Shown: one piece after another, positions 1 through 7,255 of the stretch
Numbering within the stretch: the stretch's first letter is position 1
How the letters are laid out: every line of letters begins with the position of its first letter
Source of the DNA: CALFUK01 sp964398295
GTDB taxonomy: Bacteria > Bacteroidota > Bacteroidia > Chitinophagales > Saprospiraceae
Direction of reading: 5' to 3'
Assembly: GCA_964398295.1 (NCBI GenBank)
Contig: CAYNMW010000062.1
Span: 1-22,876 of the forward strand
DNA length: 22,876 nucleotides
The notes under the pieces: generated by a model
What the model was told of the DNA's origin: nothing
The model's database searches: none
What the model saw: the letters and a program-made list of their open reading frames with translations, nothing else
Position numbers and translations under genes: made by a program

Positions 1-35
1 ACCAACACACCGACTATTTTAAAGGCCTTTTTCAT
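1..35 (-). CDS. N-terminus of an unidentified membrane or exported protein (cut by window edge)
   Basis: An ATG on the minus strand at 35-33 opens a frame that stays open to the window edge, reading MKKAFKIVGVLV. The lysines followed by hydrophobic residues look like the start of a signal peptide or a membrane anchor. A strong Bacteroidota-type promoter lies upstream on the same strand (146-174), which supports a real gene start. Only about 11 codons are visible, so no function can be given. Confidence 0.5.
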   Translation of the reverse strand, partial: MKKAFKIVGVL

Positions 36-145
36 AGTTATCATTTTGTTTGAATAACATTCAACACCAATAAGACGTATTCATAATCCAAATACGTATT
101 ATTTAACCTTACTTTATGATGATGTATGATGGATGTTATTGTGTG

Positions 146-174
146 CAAAGATACGTCTATTCTATTAAGTCCAA
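146..174 (-). promoter_or_regulatory. Bacteroidota-type promoter for the left-edge gene
   Basis: On the minus strand, TATCTTTG (153-146) matches the Bacteroidota -7 consensus TAnnTTTG at every fixed position. A TTG (174-172) lies 18 bp upstream of it, where the -33 element is expected. Transcription would start near 139-141, giving a leader of about 105 nt before the ATG at 35. The -33 TTG lies inside one arm of the inverted repeat at 165-175, so a protein binding that repeat could control the promoter. The promoter is seen as sequence; its control is inferred. Confidence 0.65.
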
Positions 175-285
175 GGTATTCCTTCCAAGGTATCCCGATA
201 GCTATCTGGATGCCTTGTATTTAAAGAGAATACTCGTATCGAGACAACAAGTGGTTGAAACCACTTGGACTTAAATGAGTAGAAT
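159..285. repeat. Nested inverted-repeat region (possible structured RNA, operator or MITE-like element)
   Basis: A perfect 11-bp inverted repeat, TTAAGTCCAAG (165-175) and CTTGGACTTAA (264-274), encloses about 90 bp. It extends outward as ATTCTA (159-164) and TAGAAT (280-285) after a 5-nt bulge. Three hairpins lie inside. CAAGGTATCC (186-195) pairs with GGATGCCTTG (208-217) with one G-T pair and continues into the palindrome GATAGCTATC (197-206). CTCG-TAT-CGAG spans 233-243. CAAGTGGTT (248-256) pairs perfectly with AACCACTTG (259-267). The last hairpin shares bases with the outer right arm, so the two folds exclude each other. A short direct repeat, TCCAAGGTAT, occurs at 170-179 and 185-193 (shortened by one base). 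No coding frame explains this density of symmetry. Confidence 0.6.
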
Positions 286-323
286 CTTAAGCATTTATAA
301 ATCATTCAGCTTATTTTAGCGCA

Positions 324-1805
324 ATGCCACAGCTGTTATTGGTCCAGGATTTGTCACTAAAGATCAGAGAGCAACATATACTTTCAGATATACATTTTGA
401 CATGTGTAAAAATGAAACGGTTGGGATCATTGGAAAATCTGGAAGTGGTAAAACGATGCTTTCTCGAGTTATAGCTGATTTATTGATTTTGAATGATTGT
501 AAGGTTGAAGGAGGTCTTCATTTTAATGTACCTGATAACTCAATCGATCTGTTAAACGCAAGTCCCAAAGAGAAACAAGAATACCGAAGGCGATATGTGA
601 GCTATATTTTTCAAAATCCATCAGGGGCATTTAATCCATCTCAGCGTTGTATAAAACAACTTGATGAAGCTCTCCGCTTGGCAAGGTCAGGACATTCAAA
701 GGTAGAACGAAAACAGATTATCCATGCCATGCTATCCCAGCTTGACTTTTCTGAAGTGGAGCGAATTGGTAATTCCTATCCCCATGAATTATCAGGTGGA
801 CAATTGCAGCGAGTCATGATTGCGATGGCTCTTCTGAAGAAACCGGCGTTATTGATTTTAGATGAACCATTTTCTTCGCTTGATTCAGAAACGACGCAGA
901 CGATCATTCGGCTATTACAAAAACTTCAAGGTGATATGTCCTTCTCGATGATGTTGATAAGCCATCATACAGATATTGTTTCGAGCATGGCAACACGAGT
1001 ATTTGCCATGAACAAAGGGAAGCTGCGTCAATTGGGAGAGCTAAGCATGAATAAGGGACAAACAACAAAGTCAGTAAGTAATCGTATAGAATCAACTGTA
1101 ATTGCATCGTTCCAGGATGTGTCACATCAGTATCGAAAACGCAGATCTATTTTCTCTAAGCCGATTTTGACAGATACGCTTCACCAAGTTAGTTTTGACT
1201 TATATGAGGGTGAGCGATTGGGTATGGTTGGAGAGTCGGGTAGTGGCAAGTCAACGATTGCAAAACTGTTGGTAGGTTTTGAGAAGGTAACAGAGGGCAC
1301 AATTCATTTCAAAGATAGCTCCGTTGATGAATGGCTATTGAGGAGAACTAAGGAATTTAGACAATCTATTCAACTTATTTTTCAACACCCTTTGACTGCG
1401 TTGAATCCACGACAAACTGTTAAAGGTTGCCTTCGCGAAGTATTGCATGTTCATTCAGTCGATTTAGATATTGAAGTGGCTACAAAGGAATTGTTGGATT
1501 CTGTCTTGTTATCGCACGATTATCTTGATCGCTATCCTAGACAATTGAGTGGTGGCGAACAACAGCGATTGGCTATTGCCAGAGCCATTGCAGTGAATCC
1601 TGAAATTCTTATTTGTGATGAATGCGTATCATCTCTGGATACGGAGACGACATATGAAATTCTTGACTTGTTGCTAACTATTCAACAGAAGAGGCAGCTC
1701 AGTATTTTATTCATTAGCCACGATCAGAAAATAGTAAATTATTTTTGCGATAGAGTTATTCAAATTAAGGCTGGGAAAGTGAATAGCCATTCAGAAATTC
1801 TTTAA
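324..1805 (+). CDS. Fused two-domain ABC transporter ATPase, dipeptide/oligopeptide (DppD-DppF/Opp) type
   Basis: This 493-residue cytoplasmic protein carries two complete nucleotide-binding domains, equivalent to DppD and DppF joined in one chain. It should power uptake of peptides, nickel or a similar solute through a separate permease. Domain 1 has Walker A GKSGSGKT (37-44), Q-loop Gln97, signature LSGGQ (156-160), Walker B LLILDEP (176-182) and switch His214. Domain 2 has GESGSGKS (303-310), Gln354, LSGGE (408-412), Walker B ILICDEC (428-434) and His466. In domain 2 a Cys replaces the usual Pro after the catalytic Glu; the Glu itself is kept. All motifs needed for ATP hydrolysis are present. 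No permease or solute-binding protein is encoded nearby, so the partner and substrate are unknown. The 3' end overlaps convergent fmt by 41 bp. I saw no clear promoter upstream; the structured spacer lies just before it. Confidence 0.93.
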   Translation: MPQLLLVQDLSLKIREQHILSDIHFDMCKNETVGIIGKSGSGKTMLSRVIADLLILNDCKVEGGLHFNVPDNSIDLLNASPKEKQEYRRRYVSYIFQNPSGAFNPSQRCIKQLDEALRLARSGHSKVERKQIIHAMLSQLDFSEVERIGNSYPHELSGGQLQRVMIAMALLKKPALLILDEPFSSLDSETTQTIIRLLQKLQGDMSFSMMLISHHTDIVSSMATRVFAMNKGKLRQLGELSMNKGQTTKSVSNRIESTVIASFQDVSHQYRKRRSIFSKPILTDTLHQVSFDLYEGERLGMVGESGSGKSTIAKLLVGFEKVTEGTIHFKDSSVDEWLLRRTKEFRQSIQLIFQHPLTALNPRQTVKGCLREVLHVHSVDLDIEVATKELLDSVLLSHDYLDRYPRQLSGGEQQRLAIARAIAVNPEILICDECVSSLDTETTYEILDLLLTIQQKRQLSILFISHDQKIVNYFCDRVIQIKAGKVNSHSEIL

Positions 1806-2688
1806 CGGTCATGCGTCTTTTCCCTTGCAGCTGTAATTCTGAAATGTCTAAAAATCCATTTTTACAATGCAAATGAAGATAACTTTTATTGTCTGATGAA
1901 AACGATCCTGGTTGACCAGATACAGTATGATAGGGTATTGCTTCGTATACTTTTAACTTCTTATTTTCTAATGTGGTCCATGCTGTTGGAAAAGGATTCA
2001 AGCCTCTGACAAAATGATACAGTTCTTCGCTTGTTTTGCTTGAGTCAATTTCACATGAATCAGAAAAGAGCTTGGGAGCATGAGATACTAATGAAGCATC
2101 TTGCTTGCTAAATGTGATCTCTTTACGTTCAATTCCTTGCACTGTTTTCAATACAGTTTCAGCTGCAAGCAATTGCATTCGGTCGTGTACTTGTTTTACA
2201 GAATCGATATAGTAAACAGGCATGTTTGCGCTCAAAGCAGTGTCACCTGTATCAATTTCATGTTTGAGTTTGAAACTAGTGACACCAGTAAGTGTTTCAT
2301 TGTTTATAACAGCCCAGTTAATTGGTGCAGCTCCTCTGTAAGCTGGCAACAACGAACCATGTAAATTGAACGTACCAAAGGCGGGCATATTCCAAACCAT
2401 TTCGGGAAGCATTCGAAAAGCAACTACTACTTGAAGGTTGGCATTAAGTGCTTTCAATTCTTTGTTGAAGCGTTTACTTTTTAGGTTTTTTGGTTGGAGA
2501 ACATGAAGTCCTTTTTCTACGGCGTACTTTTTGACAGCAGATTGCAATAGTTGTTTCTTACCTCTACCACCATATTTGTCTGTCGAGGTAATGACTCCCA
2601 CTATATTGTACCCCTTATTTACAAGAACTTCCAGGCAGGATACAGCAAATTCTGGTGTCCCCATAAACAAGATTCGCAGCTCATTCAT
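1765..2688 (-). CDS. fmt: Methionyl-tRNA formyltransferase
   Basis: Transfers a formyl group from 10-formyltetrahydrofolate to methionyl-tRNA(fMet), making the initiator tRNA for translation. The 307-residue protein is close to the usual length of about 310. It opens with the family signature RILFMGTPEFAV (5-16). The formyltransferase active site shows Asn108 and His110 in NLHGSLLPAYRGAAPINW, and the catalytic Asp146 in EIDTGD. The C-terminal OB-fold domain (about 205-307) ends with RRMTVKEFLNGY, typical of Bacteroidota Fmt, so the real C-terminus does reach into the 41-bp overlap with the convergent ABC gene. The usual partner def is not adjacent. The start is the ATG at 2688, directly before the family signature. 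Confidence 0.97.
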   Translation of the reverse strand: MNELRILFMGTPEFAVSCLEVLVNKGYNIVGVITSTDKYGGRGKKQLLQSAVKKYAVEKGLHVLQPKNLKSKRFNKELKALNANLQVVVAFRMLPEMVWNMPAFGTFNLHGSLLPAYRGAAPINWAVINNETLTGVTSFKLKHEIDTGDTALSANMPVYYIDSVKQVHDRMQLLAAETVLKTVQGIERKEITFSKQDASLVSHAPKLFSDSCEIDSSKTSEELYHFVRGLNPFPTAWTTLENKKLKVYEAIPYHTVSGQPGSFSSDNKSYLHLHCKNGFLDISELQLQGKRRMTVKEFLNGYSLSQP

Positions 2689-2873
2689 ACGGTTCTTAGT
2701 GTCTTCGTTATAGTCATAGAAATATCACTTTAAAAAATGTTTAACACAGTAAAGAACGAACTATATACTAAATTTTTCAATTATAGGATTGTATACTTAT
2801 ATATTTACGCCTGATTCTCACTAGAATGGACTTATTTTATTTATAACTACTTGAATATCAAACATTAAGATAT

Positions 2874-4622
2874 ATGCAAAGCAAGTCAATTATATTAAGT
2901 ATTGGTTTTTGTTTACTCTTTGGACTACCAAATCTTATCGGTCAACTGTATATTGAAGGGTACACCTTCGAATCTGGTAACAGAGGATACCTCAGTCAGG
3001 TTGTTGTCAATGCTGAAAATGCCAAAACAGGTGAATTCTTAAAGCAAGTAACCAGCGACAATGAAGGAAAATTTGTATTCGATTTTCCTCCAGGAGTTAC
3101 TTCTGTGAAATTGACTGGAATGAAGAGTTTGTTCCACGATATAGATGTTATTATAGGCCCAGAAGAAACTACTGATGGTAAAGCCTATGTGAAAATGCAA
3201 TTGAAACGGCAACCAGGGTATATTTTTGAGATTACACTTGCTGAGAAGACAGATTCCATAGGATCTCCTACAAATCATATCAGAAATGCACTGATTGAAG
3301 TCTATAACAATACTACTGAAAAGGTAGTCATGGTATTAGAAGACCATCCTCAACCAGACTTTAAAGTTGATCTTGAAAAGGGTAATCATTATACGGTAAT
3401 GATTCGAAAAGAAGGGTACTTGACAAAACGGATGGAAGCTTTCGTTGATGTAGAAGGATGCATTTTATGCTTTGAAGGTATTGGAGATGTGAGACCTGGA
3501 GTTTCTGATAATCTTTCTGAAGAGAATTCAAATGGGACTTTGTTGGCAAATGTGGAGCTAGAATCAGTATTCGAAGGGAAGAGTATTGAGTTACAAAATA
3601 TTTACTACGATTATGGTAAATCAAATATTAATGATCAGGCAGCCATCGAATTGGATAAGGCAGCAACATTTTTGAGAGATAATCCACAAATAACTGTAGA
3701 ATTAGGATCTCATTCTGATAGTAGAGGAAAGGCAGAGCAAAATTTAAATTTGTCTGTAAAAAGAGCACAATCAGCGGTTGATTACCTTGTCAATAAAGGA
3801 GATGTTGAACGTTTCAGAATCACAGCCCAAGGCTATGGAGAAAGCAAATTGGCAGTTAAATGTGGAAGTGACTGTACGGAAGCTGAACACGCCAAAAACA
3901 GACGCTCAGAAATTAAAGTGTTGGGCATCAACAATAGTATCCCAATCAAGTCTTTAGAAAAGATCAAGTATGAAGAAAACTTCGATAACATTATTGCCGC
4001 TTTGCAAGAGGAAGGAGTAGTCAAAGTACCTGAAGATGGTGAGCTACCAGATGCATTGAAAAGTCAAATAACAGAGGATGTCTCTGATACTGACGTTAAG
4101 ACTGAAGTTGAAGAAAAGAAATCAGCAATAGAAAAAGCAGTTGTTGATAAAAAAGAAATGATTGAAGAAGTGAGTAAAGATGTGGAGGTGCCTGCAGTGC
4201 CAGAAGTTGTTGAAGAAATAATAGAAACAAAAGCGGTTAGTGTCCCGAGTGCACCAGAGACGGTTGAAGAAGTAATGGAAACAAAAACGGTTAATGTTCC
4301 AAGTGCTCCAGAGGTAGTAGAAGAAGTAATGGAAACAAAAGCTGTATCTAGCCCAGCAAAAACTGGAGAGGTAATGACTGCTGAGAATTACACAGGTCAT
4401 AAGGTGGTTGTTGCATTTAGAAGAACTAAGATTGAAGCAGGAGATGCATTGGCGAAGCAATTCAGTGATTTATCTGTCTATCAAGCTAAAGCGGGTTATT
4501 TCTTATATATGGCTGGGGATTTTGAGACAAAGTCTGACGCGGAGTCTTATTTATCGACAATCATTGCTGATAATCCCAATGCGTATTTGGTCGAATTTGA
4601 TAATGGGAATCGGGTGAATTAA
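2874..4622 (+). CDS. OmpA-family outer-membrane protein with 18-residue repeats and a SPOR-like C-terminus
   Basis: A 582-residue exported protein. Residues 1-23 are a signal peptide ending near LIGQ. Residues 25-200 look like two carboxypeptidase-regulatory (beta-sandwich) modules. Residues about 237-350 form an OmpA C-terminal peptidoglycan-binding domain, with YYDYGKSNI, LGSHSDSRG and a closing KNRRSEIKV. A charged Glu/Lys/Val-rich linker follows and contains three 18-residue tandem repeats (442-495) of the form xPExVEEVMETKxVxxPS. The last 75 residues (about 504-582, VVVAF...AYLVEF) resemble the SPOR fold, which in other proteins binds denuded glycan strands; this call is tentative. The protein probably anchors the outer membrane to the cell wall. 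It stands alone, divergent from fmt across 185 bp with no TTTG-containing box on its strand. Confidence 0.9.
   Translation: MQSKSIILSIGFCLLFGLPNLIGQLYIEGYTFESGNRGYLSQVVVNAENAKTGEFLKQVTSDNEGKFVFDFPPGVTSVKLTGMKSLFHDIDVIIGPEETTDGKAYVKMQLKRQPGYIFEITLAEKTDSIGSPTNHIRNALIEVYNNTTEKVVMVLEDHPQPDFKVDLEKGNHYTVMIRKEGYLTKRMEAFVDVEGCILCFEGIGDVRPGVSDNLSEENSNGTLLANVELESVFEGKSIELQNIYYDYGKSNINDQAAIELDKAATFLRDNPQITVELGSHSDSRGKAEQNLNLSVKRAQSAVDYLVNKGDVERFRITAQGYGESKLAVKCGSDCTEAEHAKNRRSEIKVLGINNSIPIKSLEKIKYEENFDNIIAALQEEGVVKVPEDGELPDALKSQITEDVSDTDVKTEVEEKKSAIEKAVVDKKEMIEEVSKDVEVPAVPEVVEEIIETKAVSVPSAPETVEEVMETKTVNVPSAPEVVEEVMETKAVSSPAKTGEVMTAENYTGHKVVVAFRRTKIEAGDALAKQFSDLSVYQAKAGYFLYMAGDFETKSDAESYLSTIIADNPNAYLVEFDNGNRVN
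4197..4358 (+). repeat. Three 54-bp tandem repeats inside the OmpA-family gene
   Basis: Units at 4197-4250, 4251-4304 and 4305-4358 each encode 18 residues: VPEVVEEIIETKAVSVPS, APETVEEVMETKTVNVPS and APEVVEEVMETKAVSSPA. The periodicity is exactly 18 codons, so changes in copy number would keep the frame. The acidic, proline-bounded units suggest an extended spacer between the OmpA domain and the C-terminal SPOR-like part. Confidence 0.9.
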
Positions 4623-4704
4623 AATCGATAACTGTGTTTTCTTTTGTGCATTTTGTGGTTCAAAAAAGGGTTTTGGATTAGTAGCCAAAAAAGCAATGAG
4701 TAGT

Positions 4705-5511
4705 TTAGTTAGTTGCGCTTGGTTTTTGAATAGTGGTAGAGTCAGGTCCGAAATATTTCCATTTGCAAATATTTCTAAATCCTACATTTATATTTCCTTT
4801 GCCCACTTTGTTGTGTGTAAATAATTCTTTAGAATCTTGGTTAAATTCTGCTGAAATAAATTTATCATCTTTACCATCGACTCCATTTTCAAGGATTACG
4901 ATTTCATGGACCAGCCCTTCATTTAGGATGCTATCTTGTATGCCTTGGTAAATGTATGTCTTCCAATCATTTTCGGATGGGATTGAATATATAGGGAAAT
5001 GAAATATGTGATTTTCATGTTTAGTACTATGAGCATAATTACCCTGTAAATATTTGTCTATTGTAAATTGATCATCGGGTGTTGCATTTATATTGACTTT
5101 TACTTTTCCTTGTTCGATTAGCCAAAATTCACAAACTCTATTTGTTCTCCATTCAGTATACATCTGAGCTTGATCATATGATATTCCAACAATAGGCTGC
5201 TTTTGAAGTGCAATGTAATCGAGTTTTATATTTAATGAATCAAAGACACCTTCTGATATTATTGACGAATCAGGCATAGCAGCCTTGACTCTTGCTGAAT
5301 GAGCACTATATACATGTTCTAACCAATCGAGATATATTGCATATCCACTTATAGATATTTCATTCACATCTGCATAAATGTTTTCATCAAGGAACTTAGT
5401 TCCTGGAGTTGCAAAGAACTTAAATCTTTTTTCATAAGCCTCAATCTGTTTGCTGGTTGAGCAATTGATAAAGAATAGACTTGATAAAATGATAATTGCT
5501 AATGATTTCAC
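4705..5511 (-). CDS. GldJ/GldK-like lipoprotein with formylglycine-generating-enzyme (SUMF1) fold
   Basis: A 268-residue predicted lipoprotein: a short hydrophobic signal ends in FINC, with lipidation expected at Cys17. The mature part has features of the FGE-sulfatase family as used in Bacteroidota gliding and type IX secretion lipoproteins: NEISISGYAIYLDWL (50-64), then QPIVGISYDQAQMYTEWRTNRV (105-126), and near the end NVGFRNICK (242-250). In GldJ and GldK the matching motifs read roughly E(I/V)xNxxYxxYLxWL and YPVVGVSW..WRTDRV. This protein is much shorter than those (roughly 450-550 residues), so it is a compact paralogue, not GldJ or GldK. I see no catalytic cysteine pair of true FGE, so a structural role is more likely. 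The start is GTG at 5511, one base after the stop of the ExbB-like gene, implying translational coupling. Confidence 0.72.
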   Translation of the reverse strand: MKSLAIIILSSLFFINCSTSKQIEAYEKRFKFFATPGTKFLDENIYADVNEISISGYAIYLDWLEHVYSAHSARVKAAMPDSSIISEGVFDSLNIKLDYIALQKQPIVGISYDQAQMYTEWRTNRVCEFWLIEQGKVKVNINATPDDQFTIDKYLQGNYAHSTKHENHIFHFPIYSIPSENDWKTYIYQGIQDSILNEGLVHEIVILENGVDGKDDKFISAEFNQDSKELFTHNKVGKGNINVGFRNICKWKYFGPDSTTIQKPSATN

Positions 5512-5512
5512 T

Positions 5513-5872
5513 TTAGTGTTCTTTTTTAGTTTTCAATATCAATCCAATAATCCCCAATCGAGCGATGCTAAATACAATTAATCCAAAAAGAGGACTCAAT
5601 AAAGATACTTTCAAACCTCCCGCCATAATACCCATTGATACTCCATCTACTGCTTCAATCGCATCGAAGGCTCCTATCAAGCCAATGAGTAGACCGACGA
5701 AGCCCCATGCGAGCGTAAGTGCCCCAATCGAAGAGAGTAGTGAGCATGTCTTTTTTTGATCTCCTTTACCAACAAATCCTTTTACAATCAACACAATGAC
5801 CACAATCAGTAAAGCGAAAATTGGATACGTAAATACTGGTCCTCCATCATTCAATAAACTTAATATTTTCAT
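5513..5872 (-). CDS. Small MotA/TolQ/ExbB-like inner-membrane protein
   Basis: A 119-residue protein with three predicted membrane segments at about 13-32, 43-68 and 90-113. The stretch from SIGALTLAWGFVGLLIGL (48-65) through GIMAGGLKVSLLSPLFGLIV (81-100) follows the pattern of the MotA/TolQ/ExbB family, whose members form proton-conducting channels coupled to envelope machines. It lacks the long cytoplasmic loop of full ExbB or TolQ, and no ExbD/TolR partner is encoded in the window. Whether it conducts protons is therefore unknown. It starts at ATG 5872 and its stop is one base from the GTG of the GldJ/K-like lipoprotein, so the two are probably made together. Confidence 0.7.
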   Translation of the reverse strand: MKILSLLNDGGPVFTYPIFALLIVVIVLIVKGFVGKGDQKKTCSLLSSIGALTLAWGFVGLLIGLIGAFDAIEAVDGVSMGIMAGGLKVSLLSPLFGLIVFSIARLGIIGLILKTKKEH

Positions 5873-5922
5873 CTTGTTTCAATTTGTTATGTCTTAAATA
5901 AGCGACCAATAACTAATTCTCT

Positions 5923-6558
5923 TTAGTTTGTATTTCGCTTAAAGTTCAAATTTAGGACGCTATTGAGTTCATCAAATTCCTGTTCTGGCTTAAATATAAG
6001 GGATGGCATTGTAAATGTTTTACCGAATTTAGATTCATACATTTCTCCCATTATCCAAATGACATCTTGCATGCCGCATTGTTTCTTTTTGTAGCTGCTA
6101 TATAAATATTGAATAAGCTCTAATTGCTCGTCGTAATTGTGATTGTGCCCAATGATAGTTGGAAATGAATTTTTTGCGAAGTTATGATAGGTCTCTATAT
6201 TTTCTGGGTATCCATGGATTTCTAAATAGTGTTTGATTTTTAAAAATAATACTCTGTTTTTAGCAGAAAACTCCTTCAAGTATGTTTTGTGCTCTTCTGA
6301 GAGGTATCCATGTCTTTGCATTATTTCTGCTTCTTTGCCGTCTCTCAGGACTTGATCTTTATGCCAAAGACTTAATAGATATTCATCTTTTAATTTGTGG
6401 GTGTTTAAATTTTCTATGGTCTCCATTTGAGCTTTACTCAAGATCACTTCTGCCTCATTTGAAGTGCTAATTGGGTTTGCATCAAAACACGATTGAAAGG
6501 AGAAAAAGAAAAAGATTGGAAAAAAATATGGGAATAAACTTTTGTTTGATTTTTTCAT
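5923..6558 (-). CDS. Predicted lipoprotein, possibly DUF6624-like
   Basis: A 211-residue exported protein. The N-terminus has lysines, a very aromatic hydrophobic core (many Phe) and SFQSC, with lipidation expected at Cys24. The mature part contains LWHKDQVLRD (64-73), a conserved-looking Asn101, HGYP (115-118) and a His-rich stretch IIGHNHNYDEQ (135-145). This order (DQxxR, N, GxP, H) is reminiscent of the DUF6624 family common in Bacteroidota; I cannot confirm it without a profile search. Function unknown. It sits 35 bp downstream of the DUF5683 gene and 50 bp upstream of the ExbB-like gene on the same strand, so it may share a transcript with both. Confidence 0.7.
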   Translation of the reverse strand: MKKSNKSLFPYFFPIFFFFSFQSCFDANPISTSNEAEVILSKAQMETIENLNTHKLKDEYLLSLWHKDQVLRDGKEAEIMQRHGYLSEEHKTYLKEFSAKNRVLFLKIKHYLEIHGYPENIETYHNFAKNSFPTIIGHNHNYDEQLELIQYLYSSYKKKQCGMQDVIWIMGEMYESKFGKTFTMPSLIFKPEQEFDELNSVLNLNFKRNTN

Positions 6559-6593
6559 CAGTCGTCTAGTCTAAAAAGCTACCATTAGATCTT

Positions 6594-7220
6594 TTATCTG
6601 CCTAAAGGAATTGAAATAGAGATAATATTTAAATTTCGAAAACCCACTAAATTTGGTTCTAGTTGAGAGGGTCCTAATTGGAAACTGAGGTCTTCGTCTA
6701 CATCAAAATCGATCAAATGTCTATCGATAAATGCTTCTAATGACTGAAATAAGTGTGCTCCTATTGCCAATAAAATTGCAGTTTCTCTATTGTTTCTTGC
6801 TCCATTGCGAAATAAAAATGCCCTGTTCTGATCCTGTACGACAAAGCCACTATCAGTTGTACAATTCCTCGTATCAAATGGAATGTCGTCTGAGATTTGA
6901 CTGATATAACATGTATTCCATTGATTAAAATCATCATTGCTTTTTAAATAAAAATAAATAGCTGAGCCTTCAAGTCCATACACCAATGGGACTTTCCACC
7001 ATCGTTTGTTATACAACTGACCTGCACCTGGAATGATCAGTGAGTATAATGCTGCTTTGCCAGGATTGCCTTTAAAAATGGTGAAGAAGTTTGATTTCGT
7101 CGTATCAGAAGGATTTTGACTACTTGTAGCTCCAAAACCTCCACCACCGAACTGTCCACTCACACTTGTGCAATACAAGCATATGAAAATAAGAGTCAAC
7201 ACATAAGCAGAGGACTTCAT
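6594..7220 (-). CDS. DUF5683 family exported/membrane protein
   Basis: A 208-residue protein of unknown function. A signal peptide covers residues 1-22 (…SVSGQ), followed by a Gly-rich stretch. The domain core is KAALYSLIIPGAGQLYNKRWWKVPLVYG (about 55-82), which is the hallmark of DUF5683; a hydrophobic segment follows and a second lies near residue 150. In many Bacteroidota this family is encoded directly after parB, often with dapB and lepB beyond. Here it lies 35 bp after parB, matching that order, but dapB and lepB are absent and three envelope genes follow instead. The link between chromosome segregation and this envelope protein is positional only. Confidence 0.85.
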   Translation of the reverse strand: MKSSAYVLTLIFICLYCTSVSGQFGGGGFGATSSQNPSDTTKSNFFTIFKGNPGKAALYSLIIPGAGQLYNKRWWKVPLVYGLEGSAIYFYLKSNDDFNQWNTCYISQISDDIPFDTRNCTTDSGFVVQDQNRAFLFRNGARNNRETAILLAIGAHLFQSLEAFIDRHLIDFDVDEDLSFQLGPSQLEPNLVGFRNLNIISISIPLGR

Positions 7221-7255
7221 AACCTAAAGAACGGATATTCCATTCAAAAAGCTTG

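Noticed and set aside
4122..4460. 112-codon minus-strand open frame opposite the OmpA repeats
   Set aside because: It is a mirror of the Glu/Lys/Val repeat region, rich in Phe, Tyr and Cys in no recognisable pattern; an antisense shadow.
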